Positions 22,618 to 28,814 of a stretch of 32,536 bases of DNA are shown here, one piece after another (positions within the stretch are counted from its first letter, which is position 1; each line of letters starts with the position of its first letter). Where the stretch lies: positions 1 through 32,536 of the IMG/VR virus record IMGVR_UViG_3300043444_000270; one strand, written 5' to 3'. The position numbers were made by a program, and so were the translations under genes. Origin of the DNA: a virus. The notes beneath the pieces are model-generated. The model saw nothing but the letters and a program-made list of their open reading frames with translations. It was not told where the DNA came from and did no database searches.

Positions 22618-22853
22618 TTGGGCTTGGCTGGCTTTGCCAAGAAAAAGGTGATGCTGACTCTTACAGGACCAGTAAAGGGCTTGACTGCTTGGTGATCTGC
22701 CAGTGCTAATAAAGCGGCATCAGATACAGCCCTGCGCCACTCTGGGAGTTTTTTATTGGCCTCTACTAGAACAGCCCGCCCACCGCGCACAAAGGCTGTC
22801 TTAGAGCCTTGAGGGGTAGGCGAGCCGCTAACTCGGAAGTAGAGTTCTAGAAT
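22581..22853 (-). CDS. RusA-like Holliday junction resolvase, N-terminal part, frameshifted and lacking a normal start
   Basis: The frame reads ELYFRVSGSPTPQGSKTAF then VRGGRAVLVEANKKLPEWR and stops after KPDL at TAG (22583-22581). RusA enzymes resolve four-way DNA junctions. Two oddities: no ATG, GTG or TTG precedes the conserved GSPTPQGSK, leaving ATT 22853 (7 bases after GAGG, inside the SSB end) as the best start; and the C-terminal part lies in another frame, because two extra bases (22582-22583) separate CTG of KPDL from GAC of DKLV. A -1 shift would also join them. It may be a pseudogene, a recoded gene or a sequence error. Confidence 0.65.
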   Translation of the reverse strand: MLELYFRVSGSPTPQGSKTAFVRGGRAVLVEANKKLPEWRRAVSDAALLALADHQAVKPFTGPVRVSITFFLAKPAKPKWVIFPASKPDL

Positions 22854-23278
22854 GGTGCATCCTCAAGATTGACCAAAGGTGTCACTTCATTCCAGTTGCT
22901 AGGAGCATTCCAGTTTTCCTTAGCCTGAGCCGAGTTAGGGCTTACAGACTCTTTGCGAGGAACAACCTTTACCTTTTCCCCATCGGCTGTCACATCAAGG
23001 CTCAAGCCCTGAGTGCCATCTTTCTTTGTGTAATGTCTGGCAACAAAAGTTCCCTCAACCTCAACCGGCGAACCCTTCTTGAACTCAAAAGGATTCAGCT
23101 CAGCAAAAACTGTGACATTGAACCACATTGTTTCGCCATTTTCCCATTCGCCAGAAGGCAACTTCTTAGAAGGTGTAGATCCCACACTCAAGACTGAATA
23201 CATCTTGCCAGCCTTAGATACTTTTGCTTCAACATCTCGGGCAAGGTTTCCCTTAACCTGAATAGTGCATTTAGCCAT
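22847..23278 (-). CDS. ssb: Single-stranded DNA-binding protein
   Basis: 143 residues from ATG 23278 (GAG-type RBS); longer in-frame starts at 23293 and 23323 add no conserved residues. OB-fold strands: CTIQVKGNLARDVEAK, MYSVLSVGSTPS, MWFNVTVFAELNPFEF and VEVEGTFVARHYTKKDG. The end LVNLEDAPF is an acidic tail with PF, like the SSB tip that recruits partners. It lies between the recombination genes and RusA. A promoter candidate stands upstream at 23399-23427. Confidence 0.82.
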   Translation of the reverse strand: MAKCTIQVKGNLARDVEAKVSKAGKMYSVLSVGSTPSKKLPSGEWENGETMWFNVTVFAELNPFEFKKGSPVEVEGTFVARHYTKKDGTQGLSLDVTADGEKVKVVPRKESVSPNSAQAKENWNAPSNWNEVTPLVNLEDAPF

Positions 23279-23398
23279 AATTAGCTCTTTCATTAGGTTG
23301 AGGCGGATGGTTGCCAAAGCCACCCTTTAAGCACTTACCCAGCTTAGCGTTGCTATCTTCTCGGACAATTACTCACCCTTTATGATCGCACCTCAATA

Positions 23399-23427
23399 CT
23401 TTTACCTGCCAAGTAGCAAGTAGTCAA
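23399..23427 (-). promoter_or_regulatory. Sigma70-type promoter candidate upstream of ssb
   Basis: TTGACT (23427-23422, 5 of 6), a 17-base spacer, and TAAAAG (23404-23399, 4 of 6) on the minus strand. It stands in the 23279-23439 gap, about 120 bases before the ssb ATG. The leader holds two AAAGGGTG strings and a possible 13-codon TTG-started frame; whether this is a regulatory leader is unknown. Confidence 0.45.
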
Positions 23428-23439
23428 ACACTAGCAGAA

Positions 23440-23712
23440 TCAGCCGACAATAATGTGCGACAACTCAACACAATCTCGGTGACCACAAACACGCTTGCCA
23501 GGTAGTAAAAGATGACCCCACTCAACCGGATTGTCATTCATATCAAACTGACCCTGATGCGGTTTACAAGACTTATCCAGCCCATAATTTATAGTCTTCG
23601 CCGGTCTTCTTCGACAATCAACACACAGTTCATCTTTGCGCTTGCGCTTATCAGCCGGAACAAACTCAGTAAAGCCACATCTCTTGCAGACAAGTTTCTG
23701 TTCTTCCAGCAT
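23440..23712 (-). CDS. Cys/His-rich zinc-binding protein
   Basis: 90 residues. N-terminal ribbon CKRCGFTEFVPADKRKR with LCVDCRRRP (residues 9-37), then KPHQGQFDMNDNPVEWG and VCGHRDCVELSHIIVG, a second C/H cluster. This type recurs in actinophages as a small DNA-associated protein of unknown role (recollection); the C-H-x-D-C-x5-HI end hints at a derived HNH fold. It stands alone, with gaps on both sides. Confidence 0.65.
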   Translation of the reverse strand: MLEEQKLVCKRCGFTEFVPADKRKRKDELCVDCRRRPAKTINYGLDKSCKPHQGQFDMNDNPVEWGHLLLPGKRVCGHRDCVELSHIIVG

Positions 23713-23863
23713 TCAATAACTGTAGCAGTAATCACAGGGCAAGGCTCTAGAGGGTAGAAATGGCCTAAGCGACCATCTCAAAAACCACAGGTATAAGGAC
23801 TGTCAGGTTTTCTAATGGGTCACGCCTCGCGGTAGTGACCATCTGCGCCATAGGTTTATTTGA

Positions 23864-23977
23864 TTACTGGATTGCTAGGCAGATGCGAATTAGCAACATC
23901 AAAATAAACTCTGTTCTACTCTCAAGAACTTTTACCTGATCTAAGGCTTCACAATTACAGGTGCGCCAAATAGACAC
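23864..23977 (-). CDS. Possible 37-residue protein in the gap before the C5-methyltransferase
   Basis: GTG at 23977 with GAGAAG in front gives SIWRTCNCEALDQVKVLESR and a hydrophobic end FILMLLIRICLAIQ; an in-frame TTG lies further upstream at 24052. CNCE and the terminal hydrophobic helix are not family marks. Coding status is doubtful. The rest of the 23713-24062 gap has a pair of palindromes (24027-24048) and no clear gene. Confidence 0.25.
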   Translation of the reverse strand: MSIWRTCNCEALDQVKVLESRTEFILMLLIRICLAIQ

Positions 23978-24020
23978 CTTCTCACGGCCTATATCTCCGA
24001 GTGTGAATCGAGAGCTGGGT

Positions 24021-24048
24021 TTTATAGTTGCCCAACGGTTTAGAAACC
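24021..24048 (-). promoter_or_regulatory. -10 box with two abutting palindromes
   Basis: On the minus strand GGTTT-CT-AAACC (24048-24037) is followed without gap by GTTG-GG-CAAC (24036-24027) and TATAAA (24026-24021). The last is a good -10 box; no clear -35 is seen, so the palindromes would cover it. This looks like an operator-bearing promoter for the genes at 23977 and below, just after the methyltransferase stop. Confidence 0.4.
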
Positions 24049-24062
24049 TCAACTTGAAAACT

Positions 24063-25031
24063 TTAGTCTAATGCAACTCCGTCTAACAAAATTCTAAGAG
24101 CCAATTCTGCTTGCTGTGGAACAACTCCATTACCTGCTGCCTTTAGTTCCTCATTGCGAGAAATACCTGCATCAGTAATCCAACCTTTAGGCACACCCAT
24201 CATCCACTCTGTAAATTCAGAACTTAGGCGGTGGTTGCCTTCTTTACCATCTGGCTTTGTAGGTTCTGGCGCTGGTCTGCCAAGCACTTTTTCCCAACGG
24301 CGGATTGCTGGCTCAAACTTACCCCAACCAGTATTGCTATTAGATAAACCCTTAGCTTCATTCGATAGCCACACCTGACCAGTCTTGCCTTTAGTTTCTG
24401 CATCTTGTTGAGCCGGTGCTTTGTATCCTTCGCTTGCTACAGGAGTTGGGAACATTTCCATTCGCAAAGCAACACCTAGTGATTTACCAATTTGACCAGT
24501 TGAAGACTTTTCCTCTCTTGCTAGGAAGGTATCAATCGGTTCATCATGCATCGAAACATGAAACACAGTTGGAGTTGGAAATAAGTCCTCGCGGTGAAAT
24601 ACCTGAGCCAAAGTTACTGAGTGAAGCGAGCCTTCTTTTTGTTGAGTGCTGGCTAAGTTAGCGGTATATAAATCACTGACCGTTGGCGTAGGAAGTGAAG
24701 GTAACTGATAAGGTGCAACCATGTCAATCATTTGACCGCTTAGGCGAAGTGTCTGCCCTTTGGCTTTCGACATTGCTGGTGAGGTGGCTCCACCATCGGC
24801 TTCCGAGGCTACTGGTGTTCTAAGCAGTTCTTCTTGGGTAGGCAATGATGAAGATTCTAAATCGGTTGTGAGACGCTCCGGCATCGGCAGCTCGAAGACC
24901 TGTCCATTTACAGTCATACCCGATGTCGGCCAAGTCCCCAAGAACGGCTCCCAAAGCTCGAATAGGTGGTTGTCCGTTAAGTGTTGCCAAATCTTCTTCT
25001 GAGTATTCCACTCCATTGTCGGCTTTTGCAC
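24063..25031 (-). CDS. C5-cytosine methyltransferase, C-terminal part (different frame)
   Basis: The frame is open from 25031, but only from about 24837 leftwards does it look like protein: EELLRTPVASEADGG, then a long low-similarity target-recognition region, RLSSEFTEWMMGVPKGWIT near the end, and EELKAAGNGVVPQQAELAL, the motif X of C5-methyltransferases. It therefore completes the enzyme whose motifs I-VIII are in the other frame. Open sequence from 25031 to about 24840 overlaps that N-terminal part and is a shadow. One base less in GGG at 24836-24838 would fuse the two into about 440 residues. Confidence 0.7.
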   Translation of the reverse strand: MQKPTMEWNTQKKIWQHLTDNHLFELWEPFLGTWPTSGMTVNGQVFELPMPERLTTDLESSSLPTQEELLRTPVASEADGGATSPAMSKAKGQTLRLSGQMIDMVAPYQLPSLPTPTVSDLYTANLASTQQKEGSLHSVTLAQVFHREDLFPTPTVFHVSMHDEPIDTFLAREEKSSTGQIGKSLGVALRMEMFPTPVASEGYKAPAQQDAETKGKTGQVWLSNEAKGLSNSNTGWGKFEPAIRRWEKVLGRPAPEPTKPDGKEGNHRLSSEFTEWMMGVPKGWITDAGISRNEELKAAGNGVVPQQAELALRILLDGVALD

Positions 25032-25383
25032 TTAGTAATCCCCTTACATTTTCAATAACTACCAATTTAGGTCTAATAATGTCTATTGCTTTATAAAACT
25101 CTGACCAGAGGCCTGAGCGAGTTCCTTCTTTCATGCCTGCTCTCTTACCAGCAAGTGAAAGATCTTGACAAGGAAAGCCACCAGTCAAGATGTCTACCTT
25201 TGGAACTGAAGCCCAATCTACTTTGGTCACATCTTTATAGTTTGGAACACCTGGAAAGTTTTTCTCTAAGATTGCGCTTGGAGCATCTTCCCATTCACAA
25301 TGCCAAGCAACCTCAGCACCGGTGACTTTGCTAACGGCTAAATCTAATCCGCCATAGCCACTAAATAAACTGCCAATTTTCAT
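24820..25383 (-). CDS. C5-cytosine DNA methyltransferase, N-terminal catalytic part
   Basis: 187 residues before a premature TAG. AdoMet motif I is LFSGYGGLDL (6-15), the catalytic Cys is C72 in GGFPCQDLSLAG, motif VI is VVIENVRGLL (109-117), motif VIII RFRIFIIAY is near the end. These form the catalytic domain; the target-recognition domain and motif X are missing here and lie in another frame downstream. RBS AAAGGGG precedes ATG. As it stands the product should be inactive unless frameshifting occurs. The intact enzyme would methylate cytosine at C5 in phage or host DNA. Confidence 0.82.
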   Translation of the reverse strand: MKIGSLFSGYGGLDLAVSKVTGAEVAWHCEWEDAPSAILEKNFPGVPNYKDVTKVDWASVPKVDILTGGFPCQDLSLAGKRAGMKEGTRSGLWSEFYKAIDIIRPKLVVIENVRGLLSAKADNGVEYSEEDLATLNGQPPIRALGAVLGDLADIGYDCKWTGLRAADAGASHNRFRIFIIAYPRRTA

Positions 25384-25405
25384 AAAGCCCCTTTCGCTTT
25401 AGAAC

Positions 25406-25732
25406 TTACCCTATCAGGCGCTCTTTTGTAAAGTCATCATTTAGCAACCACCATTCGCCAGTCACAGTATCAAAAACTGGCATCTCTCGAGGGTTGTCAT
25501 ACCGGCTAATCTTCCAGCCATACTTCTTAGCCAATGCTGCCGCTTTAGAGTCTGATTCAATAAGTCCATTGAAAAGGCTACAAAGGATTACCACATTACT
25601 GGCAACCTCAGACTTTTTAGAACCACCATGACCGCGGTTAGCTCGGTGATTCGGTGATAGCGCCTCGGTAGTTCCGCAATGGTAGCAATGCTTATCTCTA
25701 GCGACATAGCGCTCAAATTCTTTTTTAGTCAT
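25406..25732 (-). CDS. HNH endonuclease-like protein
   Basis: 108 residues. HCYHCGTTEALSPNHRANRG (15-34) has C-x2-C and the H of an HNH, then NVVILCSLFNGLIESDS carries Cys and Asn of the last motif. The Gly-rich GHGGSKKS loop between is usual. The C-terminal KKYGWKISRYDNP and YDNPREMPVFDTVTG segments are also common in actinophage members. Probably nicking or structure-specific; overlaps the zincin gene by 8 bases. Confidence 0.75.
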   Translation of the reverse strand: MTKKEFERYVARDKHCYHCGTTEALSPNHRANRGHGGSKKSEVASNVVILCSLFNGLIESDSKAAALAKKYGWKISRYDNPREMPVFDTVTGEWWLLNDDFTKERLIG

Positions 25733-26069
25733 CAGACAACAAGAAGGCCAGTAGATCAGGGTTATCCCTAAGCACCATCAAGACTGGCTCTTCATAAAGT
25801 CCAATCCAATAATGCTCCCATTCCTCATAAGTGGTTGTTTTGCCAGGCTTAAAAGAACCACCAAAAACAAATCTCACAGCATGAAGCACCTCATGGAACA
25901 AAGTGACTCGGCGGATAGATGAAGCCATTTCAGCATCAAGAACAATAGTGTTGTCTTTATCTACTGTGAACCCATAAGTGCCATCAAGGAACTCAGAATT
26001 GTGTTTGCGCTTTTGCTCGGTGATCTCCCAAATCTGAGAGCCAATCCGAATCTTGCTAGGCAGCTTCAT
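25725..26069 (-). CDS. Small zincin-like metallopeptidase
   Basis: 114 residues. RVTLFHEVLHAVRFVFG holds H59-E60-x-x-H63, the zinc-binding motif of zincins, and an EEWEHYWIGLYEEP helix provides acidic residues for a third ligand. The N-terminal IRIGSQIWEITEQK and IVLDAEM strands resemble phage ImmA-like or SprT-like small proteases. Target unknown; may act on a host protein. Starts by ATGA overlap with the 43-residue membrane peptide. Confidence 0.7.
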   Translation of the reverse strand: MKLPSKIRIGSQIWEITEQKRKHNSEFLDGTYGFTVDKDNTIVLDAEMASSIRRVTLFHEVLHAVRFVFGGSFKPGKTTTYEEWEHYWIGLYEEPVLMVLRDNPDLLAFLLSDD

Positions 26070-26197
26070 AATTCCTCTATTTTGCCGAACTTGCTAATTA
26101 CCTTTATTTCCAGCCAGAATAGAAAAGACCAATACCACCTGGAAGGGATAGATGCCAAAAGAATCAAGGCAGCCAGCCATAAAAGCAAGACTATCAT
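26066..26197 (-). CDS. 43-residue membrane peptide
   Basis: Begins MIVLLLWLAALILLASI, continues with RWYWSFLFWLEIKVI and ends KFGKIEEL: one long or two short hydrophobic segments. It is fused by ATGA to the gene on each side (26194-26197 and 26066-26069), strong support for translation. Unknown role; similar small membrane peptides are interspersed elsewhere in this operon. Confidence 0.55.
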   Translation of the reverse strand: MIVLLLWLAALILLASIPSRWYWSFLFWLEIKVISKFGKIEEL

Positions 26198-26616
26198 CTT
26201 AGGGTTTTTAACTCGGTTTCCATTAGGCGAGCCGAGGTTTGAATCCCCATCTGAGCGGTTTCTAGGGCTTTGAGTTTAGCCTTGACCCTATTCCACTCAG
26301 CCTTAGCCAAATCGGCTTGTAGGCGCTTCTCAGAGGCTTGTAGACGGCTTATAGCGGTGCGGTCAGCAATAGTTCCCTGAGCATTGATGAAAGCCAGTTG
26401 TAGCTCTCGCTCATAAGCATTTTCAGCATCGGCAAGTTTACACTCGGTGTCATAAAGCACAGAGATACCCTTTTGAACCTCAGCCCTGATGCGGTGGAGT
26501 TCTTGGGTTATCCCTATCAAAGTATCGGCCTGTTGTAACTCGCTCGGCGCGGTCAAAGATGCAGGGGATAAGTGTTGTTGCTCCATTTGATTGTTGCTTG
26601 AAGATAAGTTCGGCAT
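26194..26616 (-). CDS. Coiled-coil protein next to ERF
   Basis: 140 residues, mostly helical: ITQELHRIRAEVQKGISVLY, YERELQLAFINAQGTI, then RLQASEKRLQADLAKAEWN and a second coil with LKALETAQMGIQTSARLMET. It follows the ERF gene with 8 bases between and its own RBS (AAGGA). In actinophages a coiled-coil partner of this size often accompanies ERF (recollection). It may help annealing or bridge filaments; not proven. Confidence 0.6.
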   Translation of the reverse strand: MPNLSSSNNQMEQQHLSPASLTAPSELQQADTLIGITQELHRIRAEVQKGISVLYDTECKLADAENAYERELQLAFINAQGTIADRTAISRLQASEKRLQADLAKAEWNRVKAKLKALETAQMGIQTSARLMETELKTLR

Positions 26617-26624
26617 GGAGTTCC

Positions 26625-27236
26625 TTAACCTCTATTAGGCTCGCCATTAGAATCCTTAGATCCTGATGCGACATCTGTGCCATAAGCCTTTATCTTTTCT
26701 ACTATTTCTGGCAACGCTCGGTGAGCAACTGCTTCTGAATATAGTTTACGCAGTCCATTAGCGTCATAGACAAGAGCAAAGGCTTCAGCCTCAGCAATCC
26801 AATCTCGACCAGACTTAGTGGCCTCATAACTAAAAGAATCAGGGTCAGGTTCATCGGTAGGCAGAGCAAGCACCTGTAGCAAGAAAGTTCTAAGAGCTAC
26901 AGACATTGCCTTACTGGTTGCCTTGTCACCTGAGTCAAAAGCCTCGGCAGCAACAGTTCCAACAATCGGGTCACCATCCAGCCCATAGATACCAAATTCA
27001 ACAGTCAGGTGGACAACATTTAGATTGCCACCTTTAGCAGTTTGAGCAGTATTAGTCTTAGTTTCCAGGACTCGAGGAAGAATGAAGCCACCTGCATTTC
27101 TAAGGGCTGGGCCAACTTTGTTCATAACAGCATCAATGCCTCGGTAGTTGAAACTCTGTTGCAGGTTTCGGTCTTTCTTTGCTACTGCTTGCACCTCAGC
27201 CATTACAGCCAAAATTACTTCTCTAGCGGTTGTCAT
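26625..27236 (-). CDS. erf: ERF-family single-strand annealing recombinase
   Basis: 203 residues. AVMAEVQAVAKKDRNLQQSF (10-29) then NYRGIDAVMNKVGPALRNAG, with the ERF hallmark F-NYRGID, and FDSGDKATSKAMSVALRTFL near 106, the second hallmark. ERF proteins coat ssDNA and anneal complementary strands. It pairs with the YqaJ exonuclease gene four genes upstream, as RecT-like proteins pair with exonucleases. The acidic, variable C-terminus is typical. Confidence 0.9.
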   Translation of the reverse strand: MTTAREVILAVMAEVQAVAKKDRNLQQSFNYRGIDAVMNKVGPALRNAGGFILPRVLETKTNTAQTAKGGNLNVVHLTVEFGIYGLDGDPIVGTVAAEAFDSGDKATSKAMSVALRTFLLQVLALPTDEPDPDSFSYEATKSGRDWIAEAEAFALVYDANGLRKLYSEAVAHRALPEIVEKIKAYGTDVASGSKDSNGEPNRG

Positions 27237-27431
27237 TTAGTGTTCCCCTTCAGTTATATCTTCGATTAGCCCTTGAGTAAAGTGCCAAAGGTCATTACAA
27301 GTGTCATCCTTGCCACACTCTTTTAGTTCAGCAGCTCGGCGCTCAAGATAGGCGATTACTCTTTTTCTTTCGCCTTGCAAGCCAGCCTTAGCACCGGCAG
27401 GAAATGCCTTATCCCATTTAGAGTTAGACAT
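27237..27431 (-). CDS. Small protein, RIIKLLE family member 5
   Basis: 64 residues. AGAKAGLQGERKRVIAYLER (about 12-31), then a loop with CGKDDTC and LIEDITEGEH at the end. The Gly-x-x-x-E-R-x-R-[IV]-I helix and final helix ending EGE match the family at 19989, 20210, 21425 and 21832, but this copy lies 5 kb away in the recombination block. The TAA is followed directly by the ERF ATG. Confidence 0.55.
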   Translation of the reverse strand: MSNSKWDKAFPAGAKAGLQGERKRVIAYLERRAAELKECGKDDTCNDLWHFTQGLIEDITEGEH

Positions 27432-27616
27432 TAGCCAACCTTCTTTACTGTTAGGCCAGCGTCATCGCTGTAGAAAGTCGAACTGAGTCCAGCAATCTCA
27501 AACTTGTAGACATCCGGCTTCCAGATGCCAACCATTGTTACCTCGCCAGTTATTAGAGTTAGACCATAGTCGGTGGTAATAGATACCTGTACCTGATCTC
27601 CAATTAGTAGCTCCAT
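27431..27616 (-). CDS. Small SH3-like protein, unknown
   Basis: 61 residues, beta-rich: LLIGDQVQVSITTDYG, TLITGEVTMVGIW, YKFEIAGLSSTFY and AGLTVKKVG. The strand pattern with a GDxV start recalls small SH3-like barrels. TAATG overlap on both sides. May bind nucleic acid or proteins; no motif known. Confidence 0.55.
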   Translation of the reverse strand: MELLIGDQVQVSITTDYGLTLITGEVTMVGIWKPDVYKFEIAGLSSTFYSDDAGLTVKKVG

Positions 27617-27864
27617 TAGATCATCTCCTTTAAGTTGCTTAGTCCATAAATAGACTCAATAGCTGCGCCTAATACATCATGATCAGTTGAGGTTATTTCT
27701 ACTCGGGTTTTCTTATCTGACCAGCCGTATGAAAAGATGCCATAAATTTCACTTGCAACCTTTCCATTTGCATCAAAACTCCATTCCAAAGAAGCGCTGA
27801 TAACACCGCCAGCATTTATGTCAGCAATCATTTCTTGCAGTTGTTCTTCTGTTATTTCACTCAT
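27616..27864 (-). CDS. Small protein, unknown
   Basis: 82 residues from ATG 27864, with AAAGGG 5-6 bases upstream; an upstream in-frame start at 27888 is not needed. MSEITEEQLQEMIADINAGG then four likely strands (VISASLEWSFDANGKVASEI, YGIFSYGWSD, RVEITSTDHD) and a final helix (LGAAIESIYGL). Alpha-beta layout; family not recognised. Lies 11 bases after the exonuclease gene. Confidence 0.6.
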   Translation of the reverse strand: MSEITEEQLQEMIADINAGGVISASLEWSFDANGKVASEIYGIFSYGWSDKKTRVEITSTDHDVLGAAIESIYGLSNLKEMI

Positions 27865-27875
27865 TTTTCCCTTTC

Positions 27876-28751
27876 TTATTTCTTCCAAGCCAGGTAGGGT
27901 TGCCCACCGGCTCTGCTAGTTCTGTAGACAATCTTCTGATCATCTACTGTTCCCCATTTTGCCTTGCCCATAGCATCTAGGGTTCGGCTCTGAAGTTCTT
28001 TGTATTTTCTTTCAATCTCTTGCAACTCAGCATAAGTGTTAGACAAGTAGATTCCAAGTTGGCCAAGTTCCTCTGAGGCTTCTGGGTCAATGTCTGGATT
28101 GATAGCTCGGATTGTTTCATAAGTGCTATTTGAACCATCCCAGTCAGGCATAATGTCATTCTCGACATAGCGGCGGAATTGGTCAGCCAGTAAGCAAAGA
28201 GTGTCAAACTCGAAAGCATCAAACTCAAGCGGTAGTTCGACATAGTTAGAACCAGCGCAAGCAACAAGCACACCTCGCTTGATTCCCAAAATGCCCATGT
28301 ACCACTGCATTTGGGCCTTGTAGGACTGAGGAATCTCATACATATTGTCACCGGCAAACTTGACCTCAATCAAAACCAGTTCGCCATTTTCATCAATAGC
28401 AATAGCATCTGGGTTGGCTCGGTTTAGAGGCTCGGCTACAGATGCCCAAGTGCCAGTTGTTAGCACCTCAAGTTCTGGGTGGTCTTCCTGAAAAATCTCC
28501 AGCAAGTCATCTTCAAACTTTGTTCCCATTCGCATTCGGTGACTAGGAACAAGAGTGTCATCAATCTTGCCAGTCTTCTTAGCCCACTTGCTAATTGCGG
28601 ATTCCCAGCGATTCCAACCAGCAATAGCACCAATGTCTGAGCCACCAATAGCACCTGGCTCATTGCGAGCCGAGTGCCAAGCCTCAGACCCATTCTCAAA
28701 ATTACCCAGCAAGGTCGCTGAAGTAATCAAGCTCTTTTCTAATTCCTGCAT
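27876..28751 (-). CDS. YqaJ-like viral exonuclease
   Basis: 291 residues from ATG 28751 (AAAGGG, 8 bases). Longer in-frame starts run into the promoter and are rejected. EAWHSARNEPGAIGGSDIGA opens the fold (23-42); E80, D115 (NPDAIAID) and E129-x-K131 (LIEVKFAG) are the PD-(D/E)XK residues; YKAQMQWYMGILGIKRGVLV follows as in the YqaJ/lambda-exo family. It resects DNA ends to give ssDNA for ERF. First gene of the leftward block, so likely expressed early. Confidence 0.88.
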   Translation of the reverse strand: MQELEKSLITSATLLGNFENGSEAWHSARNEPGAIGGSDIGAIAGWNRWESAISKWAKKTGKIDDTLVPSHRMRMGTKFEDDLLEIFQEDHPELEVLTTGTWASVAEPLNRANPDAIAIDENGELVLIEVKFAGDNMYEIPQSYKAQMQWYMGILGIKRGVLVACAGSNYVELPLEFDAFEFDTLCLLADQFRRYVENDIMPDWDGSNSTYETIRAINPDIDPEASEELGQLGIYLSNTYAELQEIERKYKELQSRTLDAMGKAKWGTVDDQKIVYRTSRAGGQPYLAWKK

Positions 28752-28776
28752 CTCGATTTCCCTTTCTAGTGAGATG

Positions 28777-28804
28777 ACTATAAAGTAGCACCTACCACCG
28801 ACAA
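28777..28804 (-). promoter_or_regulatory. Leftward promoter of the recombination operon
   Basis: TTGTCG (28804-28799, 4 of 6), a 16-base spacer and TATAGT (28782-28777, 5 of 6) on the minus strand, 26 bases before the exonuclease ATG. It probably drives the early block. The -10 box overlaps that of the rightward whiB promoter. Confidence 0.6.
28779..28784 (+). promoter_or_regulatory. Rightward -10 box of whiB
   Basis: TATAAA on the plus strand (5 of 6), 30 bases before the whiB ATG, followed by an AAAAGG RBS at 28804-28808. No good -35 is seen near 28756-28761. The box shares four bases with the leftward -10 box, so both promoters could not be occupied at once. Confidence 0.45.
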
Positions 28805-28814
28805 AAGGCGAATT

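Noticed and set aside
23765-23851. 28-codon minus-strand frame beginning MAQMVTTARRDP
   Set aside because: No RBS before the ATG and no neighbour coupling; too weak to list as a gene.
24837-25031. N-terminal extension of the downstream methyltransferase frame
   Set aside because: No family motif; it overlaps the real catalytic domain in another frame and starts at a GTG without RBS.
27977-28699. Two minus-strand open frames inside the exonuclease gene
   Set aside because: Out-of-frame shadows of the YqaJ gene, whose catalytic residues are all in the main frame.
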